Shown piece after piece: positions 5,511-13,384 of a DNA stretch of 17,478 bases. This DNA comes from CAYWMP01 sp964459445. GTDB lineage: Bacteria > Desulfobacterota > DSM-4660 > Desulfatiglandales > HGW-15. Made by a program: the position numbers and the translations under genes. The notes beneath the pieces are model-generated. The model was not told where the DNA came from. It ran no database searches and saw only the letters and a list, made by a program, of their open reading frames with translations. The first letter of the stretch is position 1. The number at the start of each line of letters is the position of its first letter. The stretch spans positions 1 to 17,478 of the forward strand of contig CAYWMP010000128.1 in the NCBI GenBank assembly GCA_964459445.1, written 5' to 3'.

Positions 5511-7739
5511 TTACCATCCCTTAAAGGGATTGGGTCCAACCTCGCCAATGGTCTCCGCGAACTCATCCAACAGGGCCGGCAGATTGTTATAGTCTACGAT
5601 GGAGATGTTTTCAAATCGTACTCGTTCCGATTCCAGAGCCAGCCGGTCCAGGGTTTCCGAGACCTTGCTTAAGCGAATATTGGCCAACTCACTTCCTGTG
5701 ATGAAGTGGCACTGATAGTCATCCCCATGTTGGCACGCAAGGAGAAAGACACCGTCGATACCGCGCGACATGGCGTCCGCAATCCATACCAGGTTCATGG
5801 ACCCAAGGCAACGCATGGGGATCACCCTGATCCATGGATTGTAGGACATGCGATTGAGCCCTGCCATATCCAAGGCCGGGTAGGCGTCGTTTTCACAGGC
5901 CAGGATCAAGATTCGAGGCTTCTCTTCATCCTCTTCGGGAACCTCGATGGCCTTGATCATATTGCCGATCATGGCCACGGAGTAGTTCTTAAAAGATATG
6001 ATTCTCTCAGGACAGGCCCCCATACACACCCCGCATCGACGACACCGGGTTGGCAGTGGAATGGGGTTGGCCTCTTCATCTTCGTTGATGGCTCCGAAAG
6101 GACATTCCACGGTACAGCGTTTACACTGGGTGCAGCGCTGCATGGCAAACTCGGGATAGGTCAAATCCCCTGCCCTGGGGTGAACGGCTGCGCCTCTGGA
6201 GACAAGCTCTATACACTGGATAGCCTTCATGACCGCGCCCGAGGCATCCTCTACAGCATTTGCTATGCCCATGGGTCGGCGCACACAGCCCGCTGCGTAG
6301 ATACCGGTCCGCCTGCTCTCATAGGGAAAACAAATGAAATGGGAATCCGGAAAATCGTTGTGGAGCGCCGGCAGTTCGGGACCCTGGCGATATCCCAGGT
6401 TCAAAATTCCTGATTGCCTGATCACATCGGGCGGAACAGCAAGCTCTTCCTTCTTATCCTCTTCTTTTTCTTCGGCCATCTCTTTTGCATAGACGTCGAT
6501 GCCTATCGACGTTACGGGGACCATACCCGTGGCCAGAACTACCATGTCCAGATCTTCCAAAAGGACCGTTTCGCCCAAGAGCTCATCTAGGGCTTCAACA
6601 GCCACGGTTCCGCCATTTGCCTTTACCTCGGGATCCTGGCACCGGATGAAGATCACCCCTTCTTCCTGGGCCTTTCGGTAAAGGTCTTCAGCCTGCCCCG
6701 GCGTTCGTAGTTCTTTGTAAATCACGTAGGCATTGACATCGGGATTCTGCTTCTTGATTCGAATGGCCTGTTTCAGCGCAGTTGCGCAGCAGGCCGACGA
6801 ACAATAGGACAGGTAATTAGGATCCCTTTGGCCTGCGCACTGAAGAAAGGCCACATTGGCCACATTGCCGCCGTCGCTGGGACGGGTGATGCCGCCCTCC
6901 TGATAGGCTTCTTCAAAAATGGCATTGGTGATCACGTTTGGAGAGGCGCCGAACCCGAGTTTCGGGTCAAGCTTAGTGGGATCATAGGGCTGCCATCCGG
7001 CCGCCATGACGATTGAGCCGATCCGATGCTCTGACCTTGAGTCGTTCTGTTTCACGGTGACCTGGAACACCCCTGGTCCGCCATCGGCATTTTCAACGCT
7101 GGCCCCGGTGTACACCTCGATTTTGTCGTTTTCATCGACCGCCTGAATCAGATCTGCGATATCATTATCCTTAATGTCTTTGTAGGGCGTTGTGGCGATT
7201 TGTTTGACCTTCCGCTGAAAACCGCCCAGTTCCGCCTCCTTCTCAACGAGGACGACGTTATATCCGGCCTTGGCGCCGCCTAAGGCGGCATTCATTCCGG
7301 TGAGGCCGCCGCCGACCACGAGGATATCCTTGGAGATTTCCTCCTCCGGCTGAAAGGGTTCGGGCATTTCCATGGTTTCAAATTTGGCCAGCCCCATTCG
7401 CAGATAATCCTCTGCCATCATCTGGGTATCTTCCTCACCCGGCTTTTGGGACCAGGCCACCTGCTCTCGTAAGTTGATCCGGTCCACGATACAGCCTTCA
7501 AAGTCAAACACATCGACCATGACCCGGGGGGAACAGGCGGCTATGGAAATGGTGTTCACCCCTTCATCGGCTATATCCTGTTTGATAAGCGCCACACCTT
7601 CCTCGCTGCAGAGGTTTGGATGGTTTTTGCAGACGGGGACACTGTTGTCTTCGGTGGCCACCTTGCTCAGCTTTTCTATATCAAGGGCATCTCCAATGCC
7701 GCATCCGGTGCATATGTAAGTTGCAATCTTCTTTTCCAT
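5511..7739 (-). CDS. qmoB: quinone-interacting membrane-bound oxidoreductase subunit B
   Basis: 742 residues, an HdrA-like flavoprotein fused to an MvhD-like C-terminal domain. Seen: an N-terminal cysteine segment (CTGCGIGDALD, Cys10/Cys13, later Cys37 and Cys44), then the FAD-binding glycine motif ILVVGGGLTGMNAA (about 139-152). Around residues 536-580 lie two [4Fe-4S] motifs (CTQCKRCTVECP and CRRCGVCMGACP). From about residue 605 an MvhD-like domain carries conserved cysteines (MRCLGS, LACQHGDDYQCHF). In the known complex QmoA and QmoB form the soluble part linking QmoC to APS reductase; the MvhD part recalls hydrogenase/heterodisulfide reductase coupling and has led to proposals of electron confurcation. 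The start at 7739 has AGGAGGT 7 bases upstream (7747-7753), overlapping the end of qmoA; the genes are 5 bases apart and so probably translationally coupled. Confidence 0.95.
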   Translation of the reverse strand: MEKKIATYICTGCGIGDALDIEKLSKVATEDNSVPVCKNHPNLCSEEGVALIKQDIADEGVNTISIAACSPRVMVDVFDFEGCIVDRINLREQVAWSQKPGEEDTQMMAEDYLRMGLAKFETMEMPEPFQPEEEISKDILVVGGGLTGMNAALGGAKAGYNVVLVEKEAELGGFQRKVKQIATTPYKDIKDNDIADLIQAVDENDKIEVYTGASVENADGGPGVFQVTVKQNDSRSEHRIGSIVMAAGWQPYDPTKLDPKLGFGASPNVITNAIFEEAYQEGGITRPSDGGNVANVAFLQCAGQRDPNYLSYCSSACCATALKQAIRIKKQNPDVNAYVIYKELRTPGQAEDLYRKAQEEGVIFIRCQDPEVKANGGTVAVEALDELLGETVLLEDLDMVVLATGMVPVTSIGIDVYAKEMAEEKEEDKKEELAVPPDVIRQSGILNLGYRQGPELPALHNDFPDSHFICFPYESRRTGIYAAGCVRRPMGIANAVEDASGAVMKAIQCIELVSRGAAVHPRAGDLTYPEFAMQRCTQCKRCTVECPFGAINEDEEANPIPLPTRCRRCGVCMGACPERIISFKNYSVAMIGNMIKAIEVPEEDEEKPRILILACENDAYPALDMAGLNRMSYNPWIRVIPMRCLGSMNLVWIADAMSRGIDGVFLLACQHGDDYQCHFITGSELANIRLSKVSETLDRLALESERVRFENISIVDYNNLPALLDEFAETIGEVGPNPFKGW

Positions 7740-7744
7740 TGAGT

Positions 7745-9007
7745 CTACCTCCTCGCGATGGATTGAATGGCTTTTAGGGCTGCTGCCGTTCCATCCTGAA
7801 CACATTCAGAGACGTTGGTGGGAACCCGGGAGCATCCGGCAGCATAGATCCCGGGCTTGGCGTCCTGAGAGGCAACAAACCCGTAATCGTCGTAGGGCAC
7901 CTCAATGGGAATCGGTGACGTCGCGGTATTGGGCTCCATACCGGTTGCCAGGACAACCAGATCCACAGAGATCTCATGCAAGGCCTCTGCGGTGGTATCT
8001 TCAACCCGCAAAGTCAGACCTTCGCCCGACTCTGCCGGTGTGATCTTGGCCACTTTGCCTTTGAAAAATTCAACGCCCTCGTCTTCTTTTACCTTTGTGT
8101 AAAAGGACTCAAGTCTGTCCGTTGCTCGGACATCGATAAAGAAAATGTAGACCTTGGCGTCCGGGTGTTGTTCTCTGACGTAAGTGGCCTGTTTCATGGA
8201 AGCCAGACAGCAGATGCCCGAGCAGAAGGGAAGGTGGTTATCGTCTCGGGAGCCCGCGCATTGCACAAAGGCCACAGTCTTCGGGGCTTCACCATTGGAT
8301 GGACGGACAATCTTCCCCTGGGTAGGACCGGTCCAGGAGGCCAATCGATCCATCATGACATTGGTAATTACATCCGGGTATTGCCCGAATCCGTATGTGT
8401 CCAGATTATTGGCGTCATAGGGTTTCCAACCCGTGGCCCAGACGATGGAACCCACTTTCAGGTCCATTGTTTTTGGTGCCATATCCAGTTCGATAGCATC
8501 ATAGGGACAAGCATCCTTCACTTTCTGGGCCTCTCCGTTCTTCACAAGCGCCGGATCCAAGACATAGCGCATTGGATAGGCCATATCATGGGGGAGATAA
8601 GCGGCCTTGATCTTGTCCATGCCGTAGTTGAAGGGATTCTCGATCTCCAGGTCACAGACCTCTGCACATTTTCCGCAACCCGTGCATTTTTCATTGACAT
8701 AACGTGGACTTAATTTGATTGTCACGTCAAAATTGCCTTCATCGCCTGAGATCTTATCTACTTCGGCCATGGTGAAGAACCGAACCTTCGGATTCTGTCT
8801 CATGCGGCGAAAATTGATTTCCAATCCACACAAGGGTGGGCATAGCTTTGGGAAGTAGTGGTGAAGCTGGGAGACCCTGCCTCCGAGATAGGGATTTTTT
8901 TCAACGAGATACGCATCATAGCCCGCCTCGGCCGCCTCAATGGCAGCAGTGATCCCGGTTATACCGCCCCCGACCACCAAGATACTTTGGGTTTCTGTGT
9001 TTGTCAT
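7745..9007 (-). CDS. qmoA: quinone-interacting membrane-bound oxidoreductase subunit A
   Basis: 420 residues, an HdrA-like soluble flavoprotein. Seen: FAD motif ILVVGGGITGITAA (9-22) with acidic residue and LVEKNPYLGGR downstream, the HdrA-like KLCPPLCGLE (Cys56, Cys60), and a [4Fe-4S] motif CTGCGKCAEVC (Cys108/111/114/118) with a further Cys167 in ACPYDAIEL. The C-terminal half carries the second nucleotide-binding segment ending in GIYAAGCSRVP. It is first in qmoABC and is thought to contact AprBA or QmoB in passing electrons toward APS reduction. A GAGGAGGA-type ribosome site (9013-9020) lies about 5 bases before the ATG. The upstream region has hairpins and a weak promoter candidate. The family assignment is secure and is confirmed by its neighbours. 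Confidence 0.96.
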   Translation of the reverse strand: MTNTETQSILVVGGGITGITAAIEAAEAGYDAYLVEKNPYLGGRVSQLHHYFPKLCPPLCGLEINFRRMRQNPKVRFFTMAEVDKISGDEGNFDVTIKLSPRYVNEKCTGCGKCAEVCDLEIENPFNYGMDKIKAAYLPHDMAYPMRYVLDPALVKNGEAQKVKDACPYDAIELDMAPKTMDLKVGSIVWATGWKPYDANNLDTYGFGQYPDVITNVMMDRLASWTGPTQGKIVRPSNGEAPKTVAFVQCAGSRDDNHLPFCSGICCLASMKQATYVREQHPDAKVYIFFIDVRATDRLESFYTKVKEDEGVEFFKGKVAKITPAESGEGLTLRVEDTTAEALHEISVDLVVLATGMEPNTATSPIPIEVPYDDYGFVASQDAKPGIYAAGCSRVPTNVSECVQDGTAAALKAIQSIARR

Positions 9008-9124
9008 GCTCGTCCTCCTCGACTAATTAAGCATTTCTGTAACGCTTCCTTGAAGCGAATTAATCAGGCCTTTGTCCGGCTGTCCATTGCTTCCTGATAA
9101 TCAGGGCTACCGACCCGCAAGGAA

Positions 9125-9173
9125 AAGGCGGTTGGCGCCAGCAAGGTTCGTGCAGCTGTTAGCTCACCGCCTT
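9125..9173 (-). promoter_or_regulatory. hairpin in the presumed qmo leader
   Basis: AAGGCGGT (9125-9132) and ACCGCCTT (9166-9173) are perfect 8-base inverted arms around 33 bases. On the minus strand the second arm runs into TTTTCC, giving a terminator-like or attenuator-like shape about 120 bases before the qmoA start. The long loop makes this tentative. Confidence 0.35.
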
Positions 9174-9224
9174 ACACGCATAATATGATGATATGCGGGA
9201 GAGACCCCGGAAATCGGTTGGCCC

Positions 9225-9253
9225 TATATACAAAAAGAAGATGGGTAATGCAA
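9225..9253 (-). promoter_or_regulatory. weak promoter candidate for qmoABC
   Basis: On the minus strand TTGCAT (complement of 9248-9253) and TATATA (complement of 9225-9230) are separated by exactly 17 bases. Match to consensus is only moderate (3 of 6 and 4 of 6). It directly follows the ETF-QO terminator, where a qmo promoter would be expected. Confidence 0.3.
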
Positions 9254-9255
9254 TT

Positions 9256-9288
9256 AAAAAAACCAGTGAAGCTCCACTAGCAGGAGCT
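9256..9288 (-). terminator. intrinsic terminator after the ETF-QO gene
   Basis: On the minus strand AGCTCC and GGAGCT (complements of 9283-9288 and 9270-9275) form a stem with a 7-base loop, with extra outer pairing through CCA/TGG. The stem is followed after TCACTGG by seven T (complement of 9256-9262). It lies about 150 bases past the stop codon. Confidence 0.65.
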
Positions 9289-9308
9289 GGTGGCTTCTTT
9301 ACGTGCTT

Positions 9309-9420
9309 AGGAGCGGAACCATCCGAAGCCTATCCTACTACGCTCCTGACCGAGCTTCGAAGGGTACCCTCTTCGCTGGTCATCCCCCGATTCCAATCGG
9401 GGTCTTCGCGAAGGAGGGTA
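9309..9420. repeat. nested palindromes, possible dispersed repeat
   Basis: Three inverted repeats in 112 bases. CCCCGATT-CC-AATCGGGG (9385-9402) sits inside a longer stem TACCCTCTTCGC (9365-9376) / GCGAAGGAGGGTA (9408-9420) that pairs with one bulge. A separate pair AGGAGCG (9309-9315) / CGCTCCT (9341-9347) adjoins it. The block starts 20 bases past the ETF-QO stop on the minus strand. No T-run follows the large stem, so it looks more like an mRNA-stabilising or REP/MITE-like element than a terminator. Confidence 0.55.
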
Positions 9421-9439
9421 AATTCTAAGAAATCTACCT

Positions 9440-11143
9440 TTACAAAATGGTGTATTTCGGACCCCCGCCCCCTTCAGGAGGCACCCAGGTAATAATTTCA
9501 TAGGGGTCTTTCACATCGCATGTCTTGCAGTGGAGACAGTTGGAAAAATTCAATCTCATGGTCTGTTTGCCTGTTTCCTCGTCCTCCTCCATTTCATAGA
9601 CATTGGCCGGGCAGAATCTGGTGCAAGGATTCTGATACTCCTCCCGGCATTTTGTGTAGCAGATATTCAGGTCTTCTATCTTCAAGTGGGCAGGTTGCTG
9701 TTCCTCATGGGTCGTTCCCGAATAATAGACATCCGTTTCTTTGTCGAAGGTACGCTCTCCATCGTATTTGATGGCCCCTATTTGTTCATCTGTCGGGGTA
9801 TTCGTTCCATAATAGTCGTCGACTTTTTGAAGGTGGGAAAAATCAGGCTCTGAAGGAAGTCGTCCTTTGAGAATTCTTCCACCGAGTAGGAATTGGAGAC
9901 CGCCTCTGAGCAGGGCGCTCCAAAGGCCTTTCTGAAATAGCTGATGAAAGTTGCGCGCCTTATAAATCTCCCTGGCAACTTGGCTTTCATAGAACTTTTT
10001 CTCATAGGTTCCAAGGCGGTCTTCGGAGTAATCATCATTCAAAAGGGCCTCAAAAATGGTTTCTGCTGCCAGCATCCCCGACTTCATGGCCACATGAACA
10101 CCCTTGATCTTCTGGCTGATAAATAGATTGGCCGAATCCCCGACTATCATACCCCCGCCAAAATAGAGTTTTGGGATGGAAAAATAGCCTCCCACTGGCG
10201 CTGAATTCCCGCCGTATTGCAAGATCTTTCCATCTTTCAACAACTCTGTTAGGTAGGGATGGAGTTTGAATTTCTGAAACTCTCGTTGGGGGTCCATATA
10301 GGGGTCTGCATAATCCAACCCGGTCAAAAGACCGATGGAGACCCGATTGTTTTTCATGCCGTAGATATACCCTCCGCCATAGGTATGGCTGCTATGGGGG
10401 TAGCCCATGGTATGAATGACATCTCCTTCATTTATTCTTCCTTCGGGTACCTCCCAAACCTCTTTGACGCCCAATACAAAACTGGGCGGGTTCTTTCCCT
10501 CATCAAGATTGAATTTCTTATTAAGGGCCTTTGTCAGGCTGCCCCTAGAACCTTCGCCAAAAACCGACACCTTGGCCTGCAAATCGATCCCGGGCTCATA
10601 GTTCGCCTTCTTGTCTCCGTCTGGCCCGATGCCCTTGTCTCCTGTCCTGACACCGATAACGCGATTCCCCTCGTAGAGGACCTCGGTCCCGGCAAAACCG
10701 GGAAAAATATCCACGCCCAGTTCTTCCACCTGCTGGCCCATCCATTCAGTCAATTTGGAAATGGAAATCACGTAGTTTCCGTGATTGTTAAGGGGAGGAG
10801 GCGTAATGGGGGCCCTGAACTGGCCATTTTTTGTCAGAAATAGGACCGCGTCTTTCTTTACCTCGCCCTCCAAGGGCGCACCCTTTTCGATAAAATCAGG
10901 CATGAGCTCCTTTAGAGCACTCGGATCCATCACCCCGCCGCAGATCATATGGGATCCGGGGTAGGCGCCCTTATCCAAAACCGCAATCATCACCTCTTCG
11001 AGGCTTTTTCCTTCTCCGTTCTTGGCCACATTTTCATTGTGTTTTTGAATCAGTTTTGCGAGATGGAATGCGCCGCTGAGGCAGGCCACCCCTCCGCCCA
11101 CAAAAAGAACGTCGACTTCCATCATTTCTCTTTCTTCTTCCAC
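9440..11143 (-). CDS. electron-transfer-flavoprotein:quinone oxidoreductase-like protein
   Basis: 567 residues, close to ETF-QO of other organisms without a mitochondrial leader. Members take electrons from reduced ETF, carry one FAD and one [4Fe-4S] cluster, and reduce membrane quinone. Seen: N-terminal FAD motif VGGGVACLSGAFHLA (about 15-29), a GEGSRGSL segment, GGGMIVGDSANLF and IKGVHVAMKSGMLAAE in the second FAD region. The C-terminal cluster ligands are Cys511 (CPANVYE) and Cys536/539/542 (NCLHCKTCDVKDP), ending in the family hallmark WVPPEGGGGPKY. The start is a GTG (11141-11143) with AAAGGAGGA 7 bases upstream; the later ATG pair lacks such a site. It lies between aprA and qmoA with terminators on both sides, so it is probably its own unit. 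etfAB are not in the window. Menaquinone as acceptor is inferred from the physiology of sulfate reducers. Confidence 0.93.
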   Translation of the reverse strand: MEEEREMMEVDVLFVGGGVACLSGAFHLAKLIQKHNENVAKNGEGKSLEEVMIAVLDKGAYPGSHMICGGVMDPSALKELMPDFIEKGAPLEGEVKKDAVLFLTKNGQFRAPITPPPLNNHGNYVISISKLTEWMGQQVEELGVDIFPGFAGTEVLYEGNRVIGVRTGDKGIGPDGDKKANYEPGIDLQAKVSVFGEGSRGSLTKALNKKFNLDEGKNPPSFVLGVKEVWEVPEGRINEGDVIHTMGYPHSSHTYGGGYIYGMKNNRVSIGLLTGLDYADPYMDPQREFQKFKLHPYLTELLKDGKILQYGGNSAPVGGYFSIPKLYFGGGMIVGDSANLFISQKIKGVHVAMKSGMLAAETIFEALLNDDYSEDRLGTYEKKFYESQVAREIYKARNFHQLFQKGLWSALLRGGLQFLLGGRILKGRLPSEPDFSHLQKVDDYYGTNTPTDEQIGAIKYDGERTFDKETDVYYSGTTHEEQQPAHLKIEDLNICYTKCREEYQNPCTRFCPANVYEMEEDEETGKQTMRLNFSNCLHCKTCDVKDPYEIITWVPPEGGGGPKYTIL

Positions 11144-11199
11144 TGACAGGTCCTCCTTTGGCTTCGTCTATGTAAAGGAAAATCAATCGGAAACGACTA

Positions 11200-11229
11200 A
11201 ATTTAGCATAGGCCTATATTGTGCTGCAA
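11200..11229 (-). promoter_or_regulatory. promoter candidate for the ETF-QO gene
   Basis: On the minus strand TTGCAG (complement of 11224-11229) and an extended -10, TGC-TAAATT (-10 hexamer complement of 11200-11205), are 18 bases apart. Matches are moderate. It lies just downstream of the Rex-like palindrome and about 50 bases before the ribosome site. Confidence 0.35.
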
Positions 11230-11234
11230 GCTTT

Positions 11235-11254
11235 TTTGTGAAATACCTCACAAA
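11235..11254. promoter_or_regulatory. Rex- or CRP/FNR-type operator upstream of the ETF-QO gene
   Basis: TTTGTGA-AATACC-TCACAAA is a 20-base palindrome with perfect 7-base arms. Its 18-base core matches 13 of 14 fixed positions of the Rex pattern TTGTGAA-N4-TTCACAA. It equally fits the CRP pattern TGTGA-N6-TCACA used by some CRP/FNR regulators. It lies just upstream of the promoter candidate for the ETF-QO gene, the only gene it could control nearby. Which protein binds cannot be decided from the DNA. Confidence 0.65.
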
Positions 11255-11406
11255 GTTTTGAATTATTCTCCTTTGTCTTTTGTTTGATAATAACCTGCTG
11301 ATATCATTCTAATATTATTAGTTGTCATTCAGGTGGTATGGGACTTGTTCCATTGGGGCGGGTATTTCGTACAACTTGAAAGGCCAAGCCTTGAGATGAT
11401 TTCCCC

Positions 11407-11441
11407 AAAAAAAACCCCGGCAACCTCATGGGCGGCCGGGG
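11407..11441 (-). terminator. intrinsic terminator after aprA
   Basis: On the minus strand CCCCGGC (complement of 11435-11441) pairs with GCCGGGG (complement of 11415-11421) across a 13-base loop, directly followed by eight T (complement of 11407-11414). It lies 31 bases past the aprA stop and separates the sat-apr block from the ETF-QO gene. Confidence 0.9.
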
Positions 11442-11471
11442 CTCGTTTTAGTTTAAGGTTTCGGAAATGAA

Positions 11472-13364
11472 TTAGACGCCCGGAATATTCCAGATGTCTC
11501 GTTTAATCATTTCCCATTCACCGCTGCTGGGATCCCATTTGCAGTTACAGAAGCAGAGCCAGTTGTCGTTGTCCATCTTCGGGGTATCGGCCCTGAAGTA
11601 GTAGCCCGGCCACCTGGTCTCTTCCCTGAAAAGCATGGTACGGAGATGGGATTCTGCAATCCACATCCTCTGGGTGTTCTCCCAAGCCCTCATGAGCTCA
11701 TGGAGATCGCGCGCGCCTTGCTTGTCGCAATCCTCTTGCAATATTCCCATCAGCTCCAGACCCCTTTCAAGGAGATCCTTACTGGTCTTGAAGGCCGAGG
11801 TTACGCCGCCTGCGTACTCGTCCATGATCTTCTGGAGCCTGTGCAGGAACTGCCTGGGCATGATGTAATGGGTGTTCACCTCGGGATCGGTGAACTCGCC
11901 CTTGTTCTCTTCGACCAGATCCAAAGGAGCCAGAATGGCCTTTTTGAGTTCTTCGACCTGGGCCGCATCCACCTTGGGTTCCTGACCCTTTTCGAGGATG
12001 TATTTGACGGCCTGTTTTCCAGCGATTCGACCTTCGGTATGGGAGCCGGAGGAGAACTTATGGCTGGAAGCACCAGAGGCATCGCCAATGGCAAACAGGG
12101 CCTCGGCCGTGGTCATGTTGGTGTATCCCCATTTATAGGGCGTATCCAGATCCTCGGGTCCGCTCACCCAGGCACCGGAAGCACCGGAATGGGAACCGAT
12201 GAAGTAGGGCTCGCAAGCCGCGATCTCTGAATGCTTTTCCTCGGGTTTGACGTTCAAGGAGGCCCAGAGAATGGCCTGTGAGATAGTCATGTCGAGGAAG
12301 TCCTCCCATGCCTCGCTCTCGAGCTCTTTCATGACCTTTTTGAATTCCTTGGGATCGTCCTTGTGCTCGGCAGCGATCTTTTGGATGGCCTCGTCGGTCT
12401 CCATGTATAGAGGACCCTTGCCAGCATCCACATCGATCATTCCGAGGTAATTTCTTAAATTGGCCGGAATGGGCTTGGCCAGGCCATAGGGCGCGTAATT
12501 TTCGAGGATATCCGCATGCTCTACCATGTAGTCGCCGCCAACGGCGCTGATGGCACGGGATTTAAAGAGCAAGAACCAGGCACCCACGGGGCCATAGGCA
12601 TCTTTGAACCGGACCGGGATGAAACGGACTTCCTGGCAGGTCATCTCGGCGCCGGCCTTGATGGTGAAGTAGGCGCTTGAGCCGGAGTTAAAGGGCGGAT
12701 ACCAGGAACGGCCAAAACCCTCGCCAACGGACCTTGGACGGAATACGTGCACCGCGCCGCCCAGACCGAGGATGACGGCCTTTGCCTTGAATACATAGAA
12801 CTTGTTCTCTCGGGTACTGAACCCAACAGCCCCGACACAACGGTCGCCGTCCATCAGTGGATCAACGATGAATATCCTCTCGTAGATCTCGCCGCCCGCA
12901 TCTGCGAGGGCGTTCTTGGCTGCCTCGGCAATGATGACCTTATAGGATTCACCATTGATCATGAGCTGCCAACGACCTTCATGGACATATTTCCCTTCTT
13001 CATCCAGCCAAATCTTGAGGCCCCATTTCTCGAAGAGATGGACCGTGGAGTCGACGTGACGGGCCAGATTGTAAACCAAGTCTTCCCTGGAAACGCCCAT
13101 CAGGTCCTGGCGGACGTAACGGACATAGTCTTCACAGGTATTCTCACCGTCTCTAACGCCGACATACATATTAATGGCTGAAAGGCCCATGGCCACGGCG
13201 CCGCTTCTATCCAAAGCCGCCTTGTCAACCAGGGCAATTTTTAGGCCGTTCTTTTTGGCCCAGTACGCAGCCTCAGTGGCTGCACCACATGCAGAAAACC
13301 CCCCACCAAGTATGAGGAGGTCACTGCTAACCTCTACGGTTTCAAAATCTGCAGTAACTGGCAT
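11472..13364 (-). CDS. aprA: adenylylsulfate (APS) reductase, alpha subunit
   Basis: 630 residues. FAD-containing catalytic subunit of dissimilatory APS reductase, converting APS to sulfite and AMP in the cytoplasm with electrons delivered through AprB. Seen: FAD motif LLILGGGFSACGAA (17-29), the FAD-contact segment DRSGAVAMGLSAIN (Asn65), Arg252 in VRFKDAYGPVGAW, and His392 in GSHSGASGAW. Arg252 and His392 match the substrate-binding arginine and histidine of the Archaeoglobus enzyme (family knowledge). The C-terminal capping domain ends in WEMIKRDIWNIPGV. The ATG at 13364 has AAGGAGG 9 bases upstream, in the 20-base gap after aprB, so the two are one transcript. The sequence is full length with no lesion, which argues that the operon, and therefore the TGA-containing aprB, is functional. 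Confidence 0.98.
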   Translation of the reverse strand: MPVTADFETVEVSSDLLILGGGFSACGAATEAAYWAKKNGLKIALVDKAALDRSGAVAMGLSAINMYVGVRDGENTCEDYVRYVRQDLMGVSREDLVYNLARHVDSTVHLFEKWGLKIWLDEEGKYVHEGRWQLMINGESYKVIIAEAAKNALADAGGEIYERIFIVDPLMDGDRCVGAVGFSTRENKFYVFKAKAVILGLGGAVHVFRPRSVGEGFGRSWYPPFNSGSSAYFTIKAGAEMTCQEVRFIPVRFKDAYGPVGAWFLLFKSRAISAVGGDYMVEHADILENYAPYGLAKPIPANLRNYLGMIDVDAGKGPLYMETDEAIQKIAAEHKDDPKEFKKVMKELESEAWEDFLDMTISQAILWASLNVKPEEKHSEIAACEPYFIGSHSGASGAWVSGPEDLDTPYKWGYTNMTTAEALFAIGDASGASSHKFSSGSHTEGRIAGKQAVKYILEKGQEPKVDAAQVEELKKAILAPLDLVEENKGEFTDPEVNTHYIMPRQFLHRLQKIMDEYAGGVTSAFKTSKDLLERGLELMGILQEDCDKQGARDLHELMRAWENTQRMWIAESHLRTMLFREETRWPGYYFRADTPKMDNDNWLCFCNCKWDPSSGEWEMIKRDIWNIPGV

Positions 13365-13384
13365 AATTCATTTCCTCCTTCAAT

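Larger units (their letters stand above)
9008..9439. other. gene-free spacer between the ETF-QO gene and qmoA
   Basis: 432 bases without a credible gene. On the minus strand, in order, it holds: a 56-base hairpin just after the ETF-QO stop, a second inverted repeat, an intrinsic terminator, a weak promoter candidate, and a leader hairpin before qmoA. The arrangement says qmoABC is probably transcribed separately from the ETF-QO gene. Short open frames here have neither ribosome sites nor recognisable products. Confidence 0.6.
11144..11471. other. gene-free spacer between aprA and the ETF-QO gene
   Basis: 328 bases. It contains the aprA terminator at the right end, a near-perfect Rex/CRP-type palindrome at 11235-11254, a moderate promoter candidate and the ETF-QO ribosome site. 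The rest (about 11255-11400) is AT-rich with no clear ORF or RNA gene. Confidence 0.6.

Noticed and set aside
5706..6413. 235-codon plus-strand open frame opposite qmoB
   Set aside because: Shadow of qmoB; translation is low in family-like motifs and has no start signal.
7976..8713. 245-codon plus-strand open frame opposite qmoA
   Set aside because: Shadow of qmoA; no recognisable domain or ribosome site.
9193..9492. Possible 99-residue gene in the ETF-QO/qmoA spacer
   Set aside because: It runs through a terminator and nested palindromes, lacks a ribosome site and looks like no protein family; non-coding structure explains the stretch better.
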